The notes below the pieces were generated by a model. The model ran no database searches. It worked only from the letters and a program-made list of their open reading frames with translations, and was not told the origin of the DNA. Source: Vandiemenella viatica (Eukaryota; Arthropoda; Insecta; Orthoptera; Morabidae). From it: a stretch of 64,000 nucleotides of DNA. The translations under genes and the position numbers were made by a program. The stretch covers positions 272,863,930 to 272,927,929 of the forward strand of contig JARYHS010008074.1 in assembly GCA_031002005.1 (NCBI GenBank), written 5' to 3'. Numbering within the stretch: the stretch's first letter is position 1; each line of letters begins with the position of its first letter. Positions 10,817 through 22,442 of the stretch are shown here, piece after piece.

Positions 10817-11037
10817 CTGGAAAAGAAAATTTTCCACACATATTGAAGATGGCAATGTGCCACATTTATGAATATTTTCATTTAAAAACAATAACAAAAA
10901 ATATTAGTGATGATATTCTTGAAAAGTGGTTTGCAATAATTGCTTTACAAATATAATTCTTCCTTTGTAAACCAATGACTGCAACAGCAGGCTTTACCCC
11001 AACCAAACATATTGCTAAACTTCCTGGAGATACTTAC

Positions 11038-11242
11038 GCTGTATTTTCTTAAGAGCCTCACTGAAGCCAAATTCAGAATTCTCCATGAGTTCAGCAACTT
11101 CCTTTGCTCCCCAATCAAACATATTGCCTGCAAGAACAGCAGTCACAAGGCTTTCCTGGCGATGTTCCCAATCCATACTGTCTAAGTATTTTAGCCGGTT
11201 AGGCAAAAGCAATAAAGCCTTCTCATTCTCTAACTGTTTTTG
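11038..11242 (-). CDS. Pank4: PANK4-like phosphatase, second visible exon (partial gene)
   Basis: A 205 bp exon with acceptor tttttctcag and donor GTAAGT (11032-11037). It enters in phase 0 and leaves with one base of a Pro codon, matching the exons on either side. It encodes 68 residues beginning QKQLENEKALLLL, including LDSMDWEHRQESLV and AGNMFDWGAKEVAELM and ending ALKKIQ. The DWE.RQ.SLV and AGN.FDWGA signatures are typical of the DUF89 domain of PANK4/ARMT1-type proteins, in the helical part before the catalytic DN. The 3' neighbour exon is 221 bp away; the 5' neighbour exon is 26,779 bp away. No stop or frameshift is seen. Confidence 0.88.
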
Positions 11243-11699
11243 CTGAGAAAAATGCAATCATTTAATAACAATTCCTTGCTGCAAACTTACTGCAATAATG
11301 TTGTGAAGATAAAATGATTAGAAACTGCAAATGACACAACAAAACCTATTAAAATGTTTTTATATTCTGGTGCTAAAGCCCACTATTACACTCATTATCC
11401 AAAATTTAAAATGGAAAAATAAAGAACTTTATACACTTTTAAGTGAAGAAACATATACCTAAAGATCAAAATAGCAATAAAAATTCAGGCTTAACAGTAT
11501 TCAACAGGGTGATTTTCCTATAGCATATAAATCATACGTTTTTCCTAACTTATAATGTGCATAAATTACTGTTGACAATACCATTTGTAATGCTATGTAA
11601 CTTGATAATACTCTTTCAGATATTGTGAGGCAACTTACAAAACTTGTACAAAATAAAGTTCAGCAATCCTGCTGAGAGCTTACACATTTATTAATGAGT

Positions 11700-12105
11700 G
11701 GGTAATGGAGACAAAGAAACTACCATTAAGCACTGAAAATAAGATAGGATAGGGAAAAAAAAACTAGTCACTTAACCACAGATGAAGGCAAGAGGGCTAG
11801 ACGAACACATAAAAACACACAAAATTCACAATATTTCAGTTAATAACCTGTCATGTAGGAGGTGAGACACATATAGGGGGAAAGATGTGAGCACATACAG
11901 ACCTGACACATGAATGAAACAAAGATGAACACACAAGAGGATAAGGTTTGAACCAGTGGAGGGGGTAGAAACTTGACCAACGATAATTGTGAAACAGAAT
12001 AATCTCTGCGACAATCAGTCAAGGTAAAATGAAATTTGTTTAAACAATATAATGTGGATCTGTTATAAGAGTAAGTACATAAAATGTATAATATATATAA
12101 AACTA
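11700..12105 (-). mobile_element. Penelope-like 3' end, 5'-truncated
   Basis: On the minus strand this carries the family's 3' signature: an 'actgaaatattgtg' block, then 'gtgtgtttttatgtgttc', then 'cttgccttcatctgtgg'. The same block ends the copies at 12106-12846, 38690-39890, 45780-48690 and 53073-53818. No endonuclease coding remains. It sits directly 3' of another copy in the same orientation, an arrangement common for Penelope elements. Confidence 0.65.
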
Positions 12106-12846
12106 AGGAAGGATAGGGAAATATGACCCACACTTACAACAGATGAAGGCAGTTGGGAACGATGAACACAAAAAAAAAACAAACACAAGAAACGGAAAGT
12201 ATTTTGGCTATAACCTTATTCTTGAAGAAGTGAGACACCAGGTGGAGCAAGACGTGTACATGACGACGGCCATCTGGAAATACTAGATCAATAATACTGA
12301 AGGTATATCATCATTGAAAGCGGTAGACCAACATCATAAATAAGTGACGACATACATATAAATCATAGTTTGAAAAACTATAAGAATGAAAAATAAAATA
12401 TAAGCAATGAAAATAGTAGTGATAATAAGTGCTGGGTCTGGTGTGAGGGATTTATTGGAGATAGAGGCCTGGAGGATTTCTGGTGTCCAGGATATTCTGA
12501 TAGACCAGTTCCCATCTACATAGTTCAGAAGAGGTTGTATTATCAGGGAAAACTTGGATTGCCCTAACTGAGAAACAGTTGTTAAAATTACTCAGTTCGT
12601 TGGAACTGGCATGTTCTGCTACTGGATGGGCCTCATTGTTGGTATACACTGTCTGTCTGTGGCCATTGATTCTGATAGTAAGTTGTTTAGTAGCGAAACC
12701 TATATATGAGCTGGAGCAATGGAGGCATGTAAATTGATATATGAGGCGTGTTGTAATGCTAGTAGCATGACCAATGATGGGAAATGTTTCACTTGTGGTA
12801 GGATTGGATATAATAAAAATCGGAACAAAAGGACTATACATACCAT
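12106..12846 (-). pseudogene. Penelope-like element, GIY-YIG endonuclease end
   Basis: 12452-12841 encodes the C-terminal GIY-YIG nuclease of a Penelope-like retroelement: a Cys-bearing finger (LIYQFTCLHC), SSYIGFATKQLTIRINGHRQ and CRWELVYQNILDTRNPPGL. In this family the nuclease nicks target DNA so that the reverse transcriptase can prime. The RT half is missing (5' truncation at about 12846, against the start of a plus-strand LINE). The 3' tail at 12110-12240 carries the family signature. The nuclease frame is open, but without the RT the copy cannot be autonomous. Confidence 0.8.
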
Positions 12847-13480
12847 ATGCAGCATTGGTGACGACCTAGCAATCATCACAGACAAAGAAGAAGTGACCAA
12901 TGCAAATAGCAATCCTCAAGGAACGCGCAGAAAAAAAAAAAAAAAAAAAGAATTCATAGGGAACAAAATAGAAATGCAAAAACCAAGGACAAAATATAGT
13001 GAAATCAACAGGATAAAACAGTTTAAATACCTAGGCGAAATCATAGAACCAACTTGATAAGGGAAAGGAAAGGAAGCAAGAGTACAGAGGATGAAGAAAG
13101 CAATGGGGTTAGTACAAATTTTTTCAACAAAAACTGTATCTCAGACAACACCAAGATAAGATATTATAACATGGTAAAAGACAGCAGTTACATACACAAG
13201 TGAAACTTGAGCAATGAACACAAAAAAGCAACAGAACAAATCAAGAAAGAAAAATTATCAGAAAAATCCTGGGACCCAGAGTGAATGAAGATGGACTACA
13301 GAAACTACAGAGAAAATATCAAACATAGAATCAGACATGAAGAAAAAATTGCTAAAATTTTACAGACATCTGAGTAGACTTCCAAAGGAAAGAATCTCAA
13401 GACAAATTTTAAAACACACACAAACAGTAAAAACAAAAACCACATGGATTTAGGAGGTGAAGAAAGTGAACTCATGGTAC

Positions 13481-13523
<43 letters not shown>

Positions 13524-13668
13524 TCTAAACGCATCTGGACTGCTGAAGAAAAGAAAACCGTCAGTGAAAGAATGAAAAAATATTGTCCTGACAAGAAGAA
13601 CATCCCAAAGAGGAACTGAACGCAATCAGTAAGAATTGCTTATCGTTCTCCATAATAATAATAAACAA
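12847..13668 (+). pseudogene. Non-LTR retrotransposon, 3' part of RT and tail
   Basis: The first residues, GDDLAIITDKEE, are the catalytic (A/G)DD motif of a LINE reverse transcriptase. QFKYLGEIIEP follows, the usual block after the palm. Then come stops at 13054-13059 and a decayed C-terminal region (RMKKAMGLVQIF). It ends in an ATAATAATAATAAA tail at about 13652-13667. An A19 tract at 12932 replaces coding sequence. The clade is unclear. Confidence 0.6.
13484..13516. repeat. (GA)n microsatellite
   Basis: About 16 GA dinucleotides inside the LINE 3' region. Confidence 0.9.
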
Positions 13669-13689
13669 TGAAATCATAGTAACTAATCA

Positions 13690-14425
13690 GTGAAAAGGAA
13701 TAACAAATTAGGATAGGGAAATGAGCCACAATTTACCTTTAGATGATGGATGTGGATACACAGAAACGACAAAAATGCATATGATTAAGTAACTTTCGGG
13801 TCTAGCCCTTTGTCAATAGGAGAGCATATGGAGGCTTGGGCGTTATGGGAGACTGTTGGCCACAAAAATGGTGGGACAGTTAGAGGGGCAGTGATTAGGA
13901 GCTAATACCCCGAGCATAGATAAATATCAAAACTGATCTCTGGTTGGTGGGAAGGCCAAAATAACATAATAAAATCTAAAAGTTAAACCTCACCTCAGGT
14001 TAGTGGTGGTTCAATTTAGGTAGTGGGGATGGAGGCAAATAGAGGATAAAGAATGAAAGTAATAAACATAATTAAAAATAATAATAATGACCTGGTATTA
14101 TCTTAAGTTGCCTTGTGCCCAGTTTTTACTGATAGGCAAGTTCCCACCTTCCGAGTTCAGGAAGGGCACATAGTCCAGACCATGAAACAAGAGTTGAAAT
14201 TATTCGTGGGTGATGGCATGGGCAACGACTGGGTGCTTTGGGTTCTGTGTGAATACCATCTATCGGTGGCCATTTATTCTTATGGAAAGCGGATTTGTGG
14301 TCAAGCCTATATATGAAGCCAGGCAGTGGTTGCATGTTAACTGGTATATTACATGGGAGTTTTCATGGGTGGCGTGTTCTATGATTGGAAACCTTTTCCA
14401 ATGATAGCGTTGGTGAAAGTGGTGG
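13690..14425 (-). pseudogene. Penelope-like element, decayed
   Basis: The 3' signature on the minus strand is at about 13720-13850. A decayed GIY-YIG region lies at 14120-14400, with conceptual pieces LASYIGL, NGHRQ-like and LGRWELAYQ in several frames. The copy is full of frame breaks. It abuts fragment 14426-15310 of an I-like LINE at its 5' side. Confidence 0.6.
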
Positions 14426-15310
14426 TGTTGCAGTAGGGGCTACAATTGTAGATATTGCAACGGATGGCTGTGCTTCTGCTGATGGAACCAATAAATGTGC
14501 TGTCTTTGTGGTCGGGTTTGCAGATGTGTTGCTACTAACATCTGCGGTCTTTGGTGTTAAGACCTTAATGGGTTTGGCACCACATTTGCACTGACATGAG
14601 CACTTGTGTTCATGCCCAAAACAGACTTCTGCAGAGCAATACTTTATTTCCTGATGGAAGTTGACAATGTTTTTGAGAAGCTTGTGGCAAAGGTAGGTGC
14701 CGCAAATGCCTTAAAACGCATCTTCACTTCACCATAAAATAGTCACTCCTTGGTTTTCAACTCCTGTATCTTCTTTTCATCTAGATACACTCGACACTCC
14801 CTGCTCTTGGATGGAAGTGACTCAGAGCAGTTGACACACACACACACCTGTGGGAGGGTGCAGCCAGTACCCTGCTCCCACAATTCCTACTGGTGGGTAC
14901 CCTTGCAGGGCGCCTGAACTGCCAGCACTTGGATTACAGTGTAAATGGGCAAATGTTCAGATTTAGATATCCTGCTTTTATGGACTTTGGCAACGTCAGA
15001 GTGTCAAACGTCAGGACAAAAGTGGCAGTATTTTCAAGGCTGCTATTTACCCTTTCTGTGATCTGGGAAAAGTCAACCACATGTTCTGATAGCCACTACT
15101 TAAGGAGTTCCTTGGACTCTAAATCGATAAGGTCTCAGCAGGTTACCACACCTTTCTTTGCAGTATTTAGAACTTTTATGGAGTTCACATTTTATTGTGA
15201 ACTCCCCGAGCTTCTCAGACTTAGGGAGTAGGACAGCCTGGTTGCTAGTAGATGTTTCCAGCAGCAATGTCCCGTTCTTCAACGAGGCGAGTGTAGAGGG
15301 CATTTTGGAA
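14426..15310 (-). pseudogene. I-like LINE, Gag-like ORF1 fragment
   Basis: Minus-strand pieces in order: an RRM-like Gag block at 15100-15303 (LKNGTLLLETSTSNQAVLL, then KCELHKSSKYCK), a degenerate zinc knuckle followed by SRECRVYLDEKKIQELK at about 14766-14850, and a linker around 14530-14600 that aligns with KCGAKPIKV in the copies at 59830 and 19310. ORF1 of these elements coats the RNA and carries it to the genome. It is broken by stops. EN and RT are absent. Confidence 0.6.
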
Positions 15311-15339
15311 TAGTACGTTTTTATGGTAAATCGAAGTAA

Positions 15340-15622
15340 AGAATTAAGGCGCGCCGAGGCGAGCGGCCGCTGTCAATCAGCCGAGCCAGCAGGTCATTGG
15401 CACAGCGTCAGCGAGTTTGTGACATACTTGGCGATGGCCGGGACATTGCCCGCTGCAAACGTTCTGGAAAAGTCACGAGTGATGACACATGACGATCCAC
15501 TATATAAACTCCGGGTTTTGGAGCCTTGGGGGCAACAAGTTCAACACCACAACGCGCCGTCTCTGTGTCGGTCAGCGCCTCACCCCGCCGCCCCTGAAGC
15601 CAACCAGCCATCACAATTGTCT
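15340..15622 (+). promoter_or_regulatory. GC-rich, TATA-containing promoter-like island
   Basis: A sharply GC- and CpG-rich patch (gcgcgccgaggcgagcggcc at 15349-15368) in AT-rich DNA, then 'ctatataaact' at 15499-15509 and, about 110 bp on, a consensus splice donor GTAAGT at 15623. Two readings fit. It could be the promoter and 5' untranslated exon of the BET1-like gene, spliced to the acceptor at 20801-20802. Or it could be a solo LTR. The strong TATA box slightly favours an LTR; the donor and location favour BET1. The sequence alone cannot decide. Confidence 0.4.
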
Positions 15623-16509
15623 GTAAGTTAACTTGACATTATTTTGGTCCTTTACGTATATAGAGAGGGGAGCCCTTTTCAAACGTTTCCTCCTTTCTTA
15701 TCATTATTATGAAGGCATTATCAATGATATAACCCTTCCTGTTACTAGATTCATTATCAGAAAGAGGGCTTTCAATTCTCACCCGCTTACCAATTCATTG
15801 GGTGTTTGGGATACTCTGCGACCCGCCCCTGCCACAGGTAGAAGAATGATTGAGCTGTTTTTTGATTTTGTCCCACTAGTTCAGAGGAACTAAACATCAA
15901 GCCTAATACAGCAGGGGTGTTGCAGGAGCCCCTGAGGTTGTATGCTTGTGAGTGGTTTGCCTCACCACCCATTCACCTCCTCGGCATGTTACCTTGATAT
16001 TGAGGGTTATATATATGTATATAGACAAACACCAGGACTAAATTTAAGATAGCGCCAATTTTCCTCCACCTCCCCTTTCACCCACCACCCATACCCCTCA
16101 CCTCTTATCTTCTTTTCGTAGTTTGTATCTATGAAATTTGTTTGCTAATTATTTTTTTTTAAAAGTTCCAAATATTTTTATTTCACAAATTTCCCAGTTT
16201 TTGTGTACATACATACATGATGTAAAAGGCAAATTAGGACCATCAGCTGATATTTACTGCATTTCTGCGGTGGGTTCCTACATATAGGTTTATTGTTTTC
16301 TGGTTTATGCCTCTCCACTCTCACCCTCACTTCCTGCCATGTACTGGCCTTGTTGGTTAACTCAGTTGGCTGCTATGCTCCATCAGGCAGCTATCTCACT
16401 CTTCTACTGAATAAGGCGAAAATTCTACTCTTTGTGTGTACGTGTTTTTTCTGTGTTTCATCTTCTATGGTAAGCAATAGTTTTCTCCTAGTCCACCATC
16501 CTCGCGATC
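15623..16509. other. No gene seen
   Basis: AT-rich sequence. 16300-16500 has phrases (tccatcaggcagct, then gtaagcaatagttttctcct) resembling 39480-39630 in the long 3' region of the Penelope copy at 38690-39890, so a Penelope tail is possible. Confidence 0.35.
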
Positions 16510-16735
16510 TGGGCATTGAAACCAAGATCCTAATTCTGTTTGACACACAATGTTCCACCGTCACACCCTACAGTGCTCATTGAAGCATGCAAGGAGTTTA
16601 CAGTGTGGGAAACTAGCAGCACTTACAAGTTTCCAGCCGGGGTACCGCAGGATCGCCAAACCTATACTTGGCACCTGTGTACAAGGCCCCTGTGGTTTTT
16701 GTTTTGATCTTGTCATAAAGCATATTCCTTCTCAT
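16510..16735 (-). mobile_element. I-like LINE ORF1 fragment
   Basis: Collinear with 60115-60285: shared 'gacacacaaNNttccaccgNca', 'tcaNtgaagca', 'ggtaccgcaggNtcgccaaacc' and 'aaggcccctg'. About 220 bp, with no usable frame. Confidence 0.6.
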
Positions 16736-17375
16736 TTTTAATATCATAATAATTATTCTGTTTTAATGTTTAATGACCTATAAAATTGCAGGATAACAAT
16801 ATTAACTTTTATCACATATTCTTATATTGATCTTTTTGTTCCATCCTGCTGTATGATTTAAATTGAATGCTCCATATCACTACATTAATTCAAATTTTGG
16901 CTCTGGCCATAAAAATCCATCTTCATAGGTGTAAATATTAGCAAGATATTGCCAAGCATACTGTTTATGACATACTAATTAACCTCAAAGTATAGTACGC
17001 CGTTAGCATTTTGTGAGATTCGGCTGTGGCATGAAAATGCCTTTAAATTACTTTTCAAGCTTGAATTATTTCTAAAATGTGACTGAAAAGTATGCCATTT
17101 CTTATAGAGAATTGATGATGTGATTTAACTGCAATGCTTGTGACAAATGCTTTCATTGATGATAGGTAACGTAACAGAAGAAAGGAGCTAAATGAGGCTC
17201 TACTGTAATATTCTAGGGATTCTTTTAGAAATAGCAACATCTCAGATCTAAAGGAAACTTATTAGGGTCCTCCAGGCTTGACTAACACAAAGTAGAAAGG
17301 ACCTATAAGTTTAGTAGGAAGGAGTCGATGGGAAGAGGGGGGGGGGGGGTGGAGGGAGGGGTGAGGACGGGACAG
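16736..17375. other. No gene seen
   Basis: AT-rich filler ending in a G15 run and purine-rich stretch (17337-17370) next to the 3' tail of the I-like LINE. Confidence 0.4.
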
Positions 17376-19405
17376 GATACAGTTGTTGTTATTGTTGTTA
17401 GTGTTTAGTGTGCATCAATGTCTGGAATATTAGCACCCTGACTAAACCCTGGTATTACAATGTTGTTTAAAACTGAACTCAATTCCTGTCTGCATGGGTG
17501 ACAGGAAAGGGTTTGGCCACACTGACGGCAAAATAAAACTCTAAAATACTGACAAAAATGCTGTCTGCATGGTTGACTGTAAAGAGATCGGCAATGTAGA
17601 CAACAGAAAAGTAAAATACTAAAACAATGGCTGTAAAGGGGCAATAAGAAACAAAAACACAAACACTGACTGCTGGCTGTAAAAAGGCCAACCAGGTTAA
17701 ACAAATGATTAAGCATCAAACTAACTGTAAAAGGTAAAAACACAGTATTTGGATTGGTGGTTGTAGAGAGACCATCAATCCATTCTAAAACTTAGGCCGA
17801 TCTGCCCAAAATTTTTGGGATGAGTCTGGCCGAACTACAAAATTTTAAAATTGGCTAGGCCCACATCTGCTCTTATATCTAAAAATAACAGTCAAACAGT
17901 TAAAACATGGCACACTATGAAAGGTACGACACAAGCATCACATGCCAATGAGTCCTAATGGTGTAGGCTCAAACGACAGTGCCCTATACAAAGGCAAGTA
18001 AGGAGAACCTCAACCCCTCTTGCCTGCTTGAAGGAGCTGCTCCATGGCTGAATGGTTGCTTTGACCAGCTGTAGCTTATTGTTCTCAGCTTCCAGTCACT
18101 GCCTCGTTCTCCCCAATGCCAAAATGGCTGGTACCAAACAGAATAAAACCTCCTTTTTGAGAGATTGGATGGATTGGAAGATGTCCAATGTATACTGGGC
18201 CAAACGATCTACTGGGTACATGTTTCCTAAAGCCTGGATACAGCTGAGGGAATCACAGCATACAACATAATTCATATAATGACTTACCTCCATATACTGA
18301 AGTGACTTTAACAGAATGTAACACTTGGCAGTTTAAAAGCTGCACCTGCTATCCAGCTTGTATTTGTAAGTTGCTCGAGGGAACACTATGGAGCAGCCCT
18401 CCCCATTAGCCTGCTTAGCCCCATCCTTGTATACTGGGATACAGATCTGATGTTGATTTAAAATATCTCTAAAAACATCAATATAAACATTGTCAATTGT
18501 AAACAGTTTGTTATTCCAAGATAGTTTTAAAATTGTTCTGGGCCTCTTTGAAAGCCATGGATGAATTTTACTCCAACTCTAGTGATAAAAAGGGGACTGC
18601 TCACAGCCATATTCTTCTAAAAAAAGCAGCCTTTTAAGGTAGCAGAATGGTTTGGTTGCTCTATGGCAATTGGTGTAAAGCTGTTCAAAATTTGGATTAA
18701 TTTCTACCTCGTACATTGGACTGCCAGGTGTTGTGGCAATATGTATATAGTGTTGCACCATGAGCAGATGCCGGCAGATGGAAAGCAGCAGTTTGCCAGA
18801 CTCAGCACAAATGCTAGGTATCAGGCTGGTATCATAAGCACCTGTGGCCAAATTCCTGCATGGTGGACATTATCCAAAATCCGGAAATAACTGTCCCATG
18901 CTACACAATATACTAAGTGACTGTACAAAAGCTCTATAAAATTGTAGCAGGCAGGTACAGTCAATGCTCCTCCAATTCAGTAAAGGCCTTGGAAGTTTGC
19001 AGATTCCTCTTCTACCGAGACCTTTTCCCCCTTTTTCTCACTGTCACTTTGTAGCCTGGGAGGGCAAGAAGGTGATTTAATGACTGCAATTGGGTCCAAA
19101 TGTTGAAACTCAGACCTTGAGTTCTGTTTGCTTTTCGCTGAGAGCTGGCGATATTGATGCTGAACCTACTGCAGGTGCTACTTCTGCTTTCAACGATTGA
19201 CCTTTCTGCTGCTGCAAGTGGAATCAAAGAACTTGCTGTCAAATTGGTCCATGTTGGAAAAGAGTTGCCACTGACAACCACAATCTTAGGTGTTATGATC
19301 TTAACGGGTTTAGCACCACATTTGCATTGACATGAGCATGTTTTTCTTGTGCCCATGTCTGCGACAGGATACAGAAAAAAGGGTAAACCAAACAAATGTG
19401 TCAGA
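17376..19405 (-). pseudogene. I-like LINE, copy 1, internally deleted
   Basis: Collinear with both ends of the longer copy at 54213-60290. From 5' to 3' on the minus strand: ORF1 linker at 19012-19400 (CKCGAKPVKIITPK), then an abrupt join near 18970 to the RT thumb at 18579-18851 (SICAESGKLLL, then MVQHYIHIA), RNase H at 18096-18293 (VVCCDSLSCIQALGNMYPVD), the 3' region and an (AAC)n-like tail at 17383-17401. Against copy 2 about 2.3 kb is missing (the end of ORF1, the whole endonuclease and most of the RT), so this is a deletion and not only 5' truncation. Confidence 0.75.
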
Positions 19406-20802
19406 ATTTTCAGATATTGATGAAAGAAATAGGTCACCAGAGACAAGGAGTGATAAACTTTGTGAAGATATTGGGGTAGATAAGGTGCAGCATGACATAA
19501 TGAGTAGAAGAGAGAGTACAGAAGATAGGAAGAAAAATGTATTACTGCTTAGGAGAGGGAGGTAGAATCACTGTGGCAAGTTCAGTGAACTTCAGGTGCA
19601 CCACTTAGATGTGTAATAGAAAATATGGGATCTCATAATGAGGGCAGTGGTATACAAGGATGCAGGGAACTGTGCCAACAGAAATGCTAGTTACAATATT
19701 TGTAATGACCTAAGGAAGCCTAAAATGGTTAAAATGAATCTAAACAAAAATCTGAAAACAAAAATCTAGTTGACTGACTACTGATCACAAGACACAAAAA
19801 CTAAAAAGCAATGCTGCAACCTGTGAAATAAAAATATCACATGACTAATATGATCAAAAATTGTAAACAGCATCGTTCTTTGGGAAAAATAACATTTTAC
19901 TTCAACATAATTTTCATCCATGTTAAAATATTTGTTCCAACTGTTTTGATTTCACCCATATGGAGGTGTTTTGAAAAGTACTAGGCCTTTACCAAATATG
20001 GTGTAACTACCTAAAAATTATGAAACATTATATGCCGGAAAATTTTTGGAAACATCACCTTCGAAAAAAAATTCTTATGACTCACTGTAAATTTATAATC
20101 AACACAGAGTAATTAGCACTGCCATATTTAATCAAGGCTGAGAATTTTTTAAATTTCTTTCTCGTATAGTAAGATATGAAGTCTGAAAATTATATGAGAC
20201 CGAGTAGAATTCGACCAATATGGAACTACCATCCATTAAGCACTGAACACTTTCCACAATACCAGCCTTAATTGAATATCAGGTCAAGTTGCAATACTTT
20301 TTGGTAATACATTGATCCATAGTTTGCAGTTTCTTCCTCCTCCAAGATAATGCAATGAATCATGGAATGTTATTAGGTGTACAGGAATTTAGGCCTAAAA
20401 GCAAATATGCTTGATAAACTGACTCTAGTGCCTTCAGTCCTTACCAGTGAAAGGCATTTAGTATTCAACTAGTGTAAGCCCATGGCCATTATAGTCTTTT
20501 GTTTCAATAAGTCATAGGGTTACATGTCCTTGAAAACAATTGTTTCATATAAACTCATCATTCAATTAAAATATTTTCCCAGGTGCAACCCCTGTTATTT
20601 TCCATTTTTGGAAATACATTCTTAGGGGCAGGAAAAAGAGGAATAATTATATAGTGAAATTTGTATAGCTTTGGAACTTCCAGTTACGTGCTTACAAGAG
20701 GGAACCTCTTTTTCTACACCTAATCTTATTTTTATTATTTATTAGAGAATGAGATTGCAATAAATATATCTAACGAATCCATATTTTGTCAACTTTTTAC
20801 AG
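19406..20802. other. No gene seen; region upstream of BET1 coding exon
   Basis: AT-rich sequence with no recognisable coding or repeat structure. 'aactttttacag' ending at 20802 is a good splice acceptor for a BET1 exon that begins with 5' untranslated sequence. Confidence 0.4.
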
Positions 20803-20883
20803 GGTTGTGTTATTTGATGGCTGTCTTGAGCACTTCTAAACAAGGTTAACTAAAGAGGTGAGCTGTTTCTAAAGGGCTAAAAT

Positions 20884-21069
20884 ATGAGACGTGCATATAC
20901 AAACCAGTATTATACGGCTTTACCAATACATGAAGGCCAAGCAGATGTTTTGGAAGAAGAAAATGAAACATCTGCAACTGAATTAAAAGACAAAATTTGT
21001 GCTTTAAAATCTGTGACTATTGGTATCAGAGAAGAAGTGAAGCTTCAGGACAAACTATTGAATGATATG
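20884..21069 (+). CDS. Bet1: BET1-like Golgi SNARE, coding exon 1
   Basis: 62 residues starting MRRAYTNQYYTALPIHEGQ and running through LEEENETSATELKDKI, ALKSVTIGIREEVKLQDKL and LNDM. The MRRA start, the EEEN..L..KI.ALKS.TI.I..EV..Q..LL..M heptad pattern and the length match the front of the Qc-SNARE motif of BET1, which drives fusion of ER-derived vesicles with the Golgi. The start is the first ATG, family-typical. About 81 bp of likely 5' untranslated exon precede it (acceptor at 20801-20802). It ends at ATG|gtatga in phase 0, which joins to GGA GAT at 35446. The gene lies wholly within the 26.8 kb PANK4 intron, on the opposite strand. Confidence 0.88.
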
Positions 21070-21830
21070 GTATGAAATCTGATTTATTAGTTTTTATTAT
21101 TATTGGTCTGTGTATCTGGTTGATGTATCCCTTTCTCTCAAATTTTCTGTTTGTTACTACTAGTGTACAGTAATATACTGATATACAGGAAGTAAGTGAG
21201 CTAAGTTAATGTTTTACAAAACTAGAAAAAATTATTAAAAAGAATCATAATTGCAATAAAAGGAAACATGCTAAAATGCACTGTAGTGCAAAACTTAAGG
21301 ACCTGCGAGATAAAGTAAAATAATAACATATTAACTAGGGAATGTCCATAAACTATGTGGCTCAGTCTGGGAGGAAGGGGGGGGGGGGGTGAGAGGCTCA
21401 GTAGAAAGCTTTGTTGGGCTATGTGGGGTGGGGGTTTCCCAGCCGTGTAGCTTTCATTCATATTGTCACAGTTAAAATAAGGTACAGCACAAACAACAGC
21501 ATGTGAATATTTATTTCCCTCATTTAATTATCTTCTTATGTAATTTATGATAGTCTAACAAGGGAAATCAGTACAAATGTCTTCTGAATTCAATAGGGAA
21601 GCTAGGTGCCATGCTAGGAGAAGTGGTGGGGGGAGTGTATAGAGGCAAAAGCCTGGCAACAATTACGTTGTGTTCTGTTGACACCCGTACATTGGTAGCA
21701 TAGTTTGTAATGGTGCCAAGAGAATCAGCACTAAAGAGACGAGGAATGGGGTCATGTGCTCTTCTCAGAAGAGAGCAGGTTTATCTGAGGAATAATCAGT
21801 GGCACAACAGTAGGGTAGCAGAATGGGCAA

Positions 21831-22295
21831 ATGCCACGGGTCCCCCAACTCTGCCTCTTGAAACACTTCTGCTCATTGTCAGCCCATGGCAGTAGTGGGG
21901 CTCTCTTCCAAATCTTTGAACACGGTACACTTGCCAGTCATCATTATTGTGACACTGTACTTTTTCCTCAAGTGCATCTTTTCAGGGGTGCATTTGGCCC
22001 CAACTTCATTTTTTTGAATGGCAATGAGCAAACAAATTGAACAGTGGAGATGGAGCAGCTGTTGGAATGAGAGGATATTTGGTGAATGGACTGACCAGCC
22101 TATTCCCTCAACTTAAATGCCGTCAAACACGTGTGATATGTTGGGAAGATGTATTGTGGCATGTCCACATGCACGAATGACCATCCAGCAGTTATCAATC
22201 ACATTCGTGGATAAATGGAATGCCATTTAAGAAGAATACCTTATCAATCTTGTGGCCAGCATGGTAGGGTGTTGCAGATCATCCATTACTGTTCA
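21831..22295 (+). pseudogene. Tc1-like transposase fragment, dead
   Basis: SGALFQIFEHGTLASHHYCD, VHLFRGAFGPNFIFLNGNE and, in a second frame, TIQQLSITFVDKWNAI are C-terminal Tc1 transposase blocks. The second catalytic Asp (normally DNA after FM/D) reads NGNE, and the final catalytic block (normally SPDLNPIEHVWD) reads SLNLNAVKHV, so both catalytic acids are lost. No terminal repeats were identified. Confidence 0.65.
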
Positions 22296-22442
22296 TGATA
22301 ATCATACAAACTTTTAAGATCCATGTCCCTCCTTTTGTATTGTCAAGGCATCCATCATGAATTTCAGTGACTTCAATGTAACTTATTGTCTCTGTAGAAA
22401 AGTATCACTGCTACTTGTCTCATTGCGTATTTTTTTCAGTTG

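Noticed and set aside
13484..13516. CRISPR-like or regulatory repeat
   Set aside because: It is a plain GA microsatellite. No CRISPR arrays, rRNA or bacterial features occur anywhere in this eukaryotic window.
15323..15631. A 102-codon frame in the GC-rich island
   Set aside because: High GC depletes stop codons; it overlaps the TATA box and splice donor and shows no domain.
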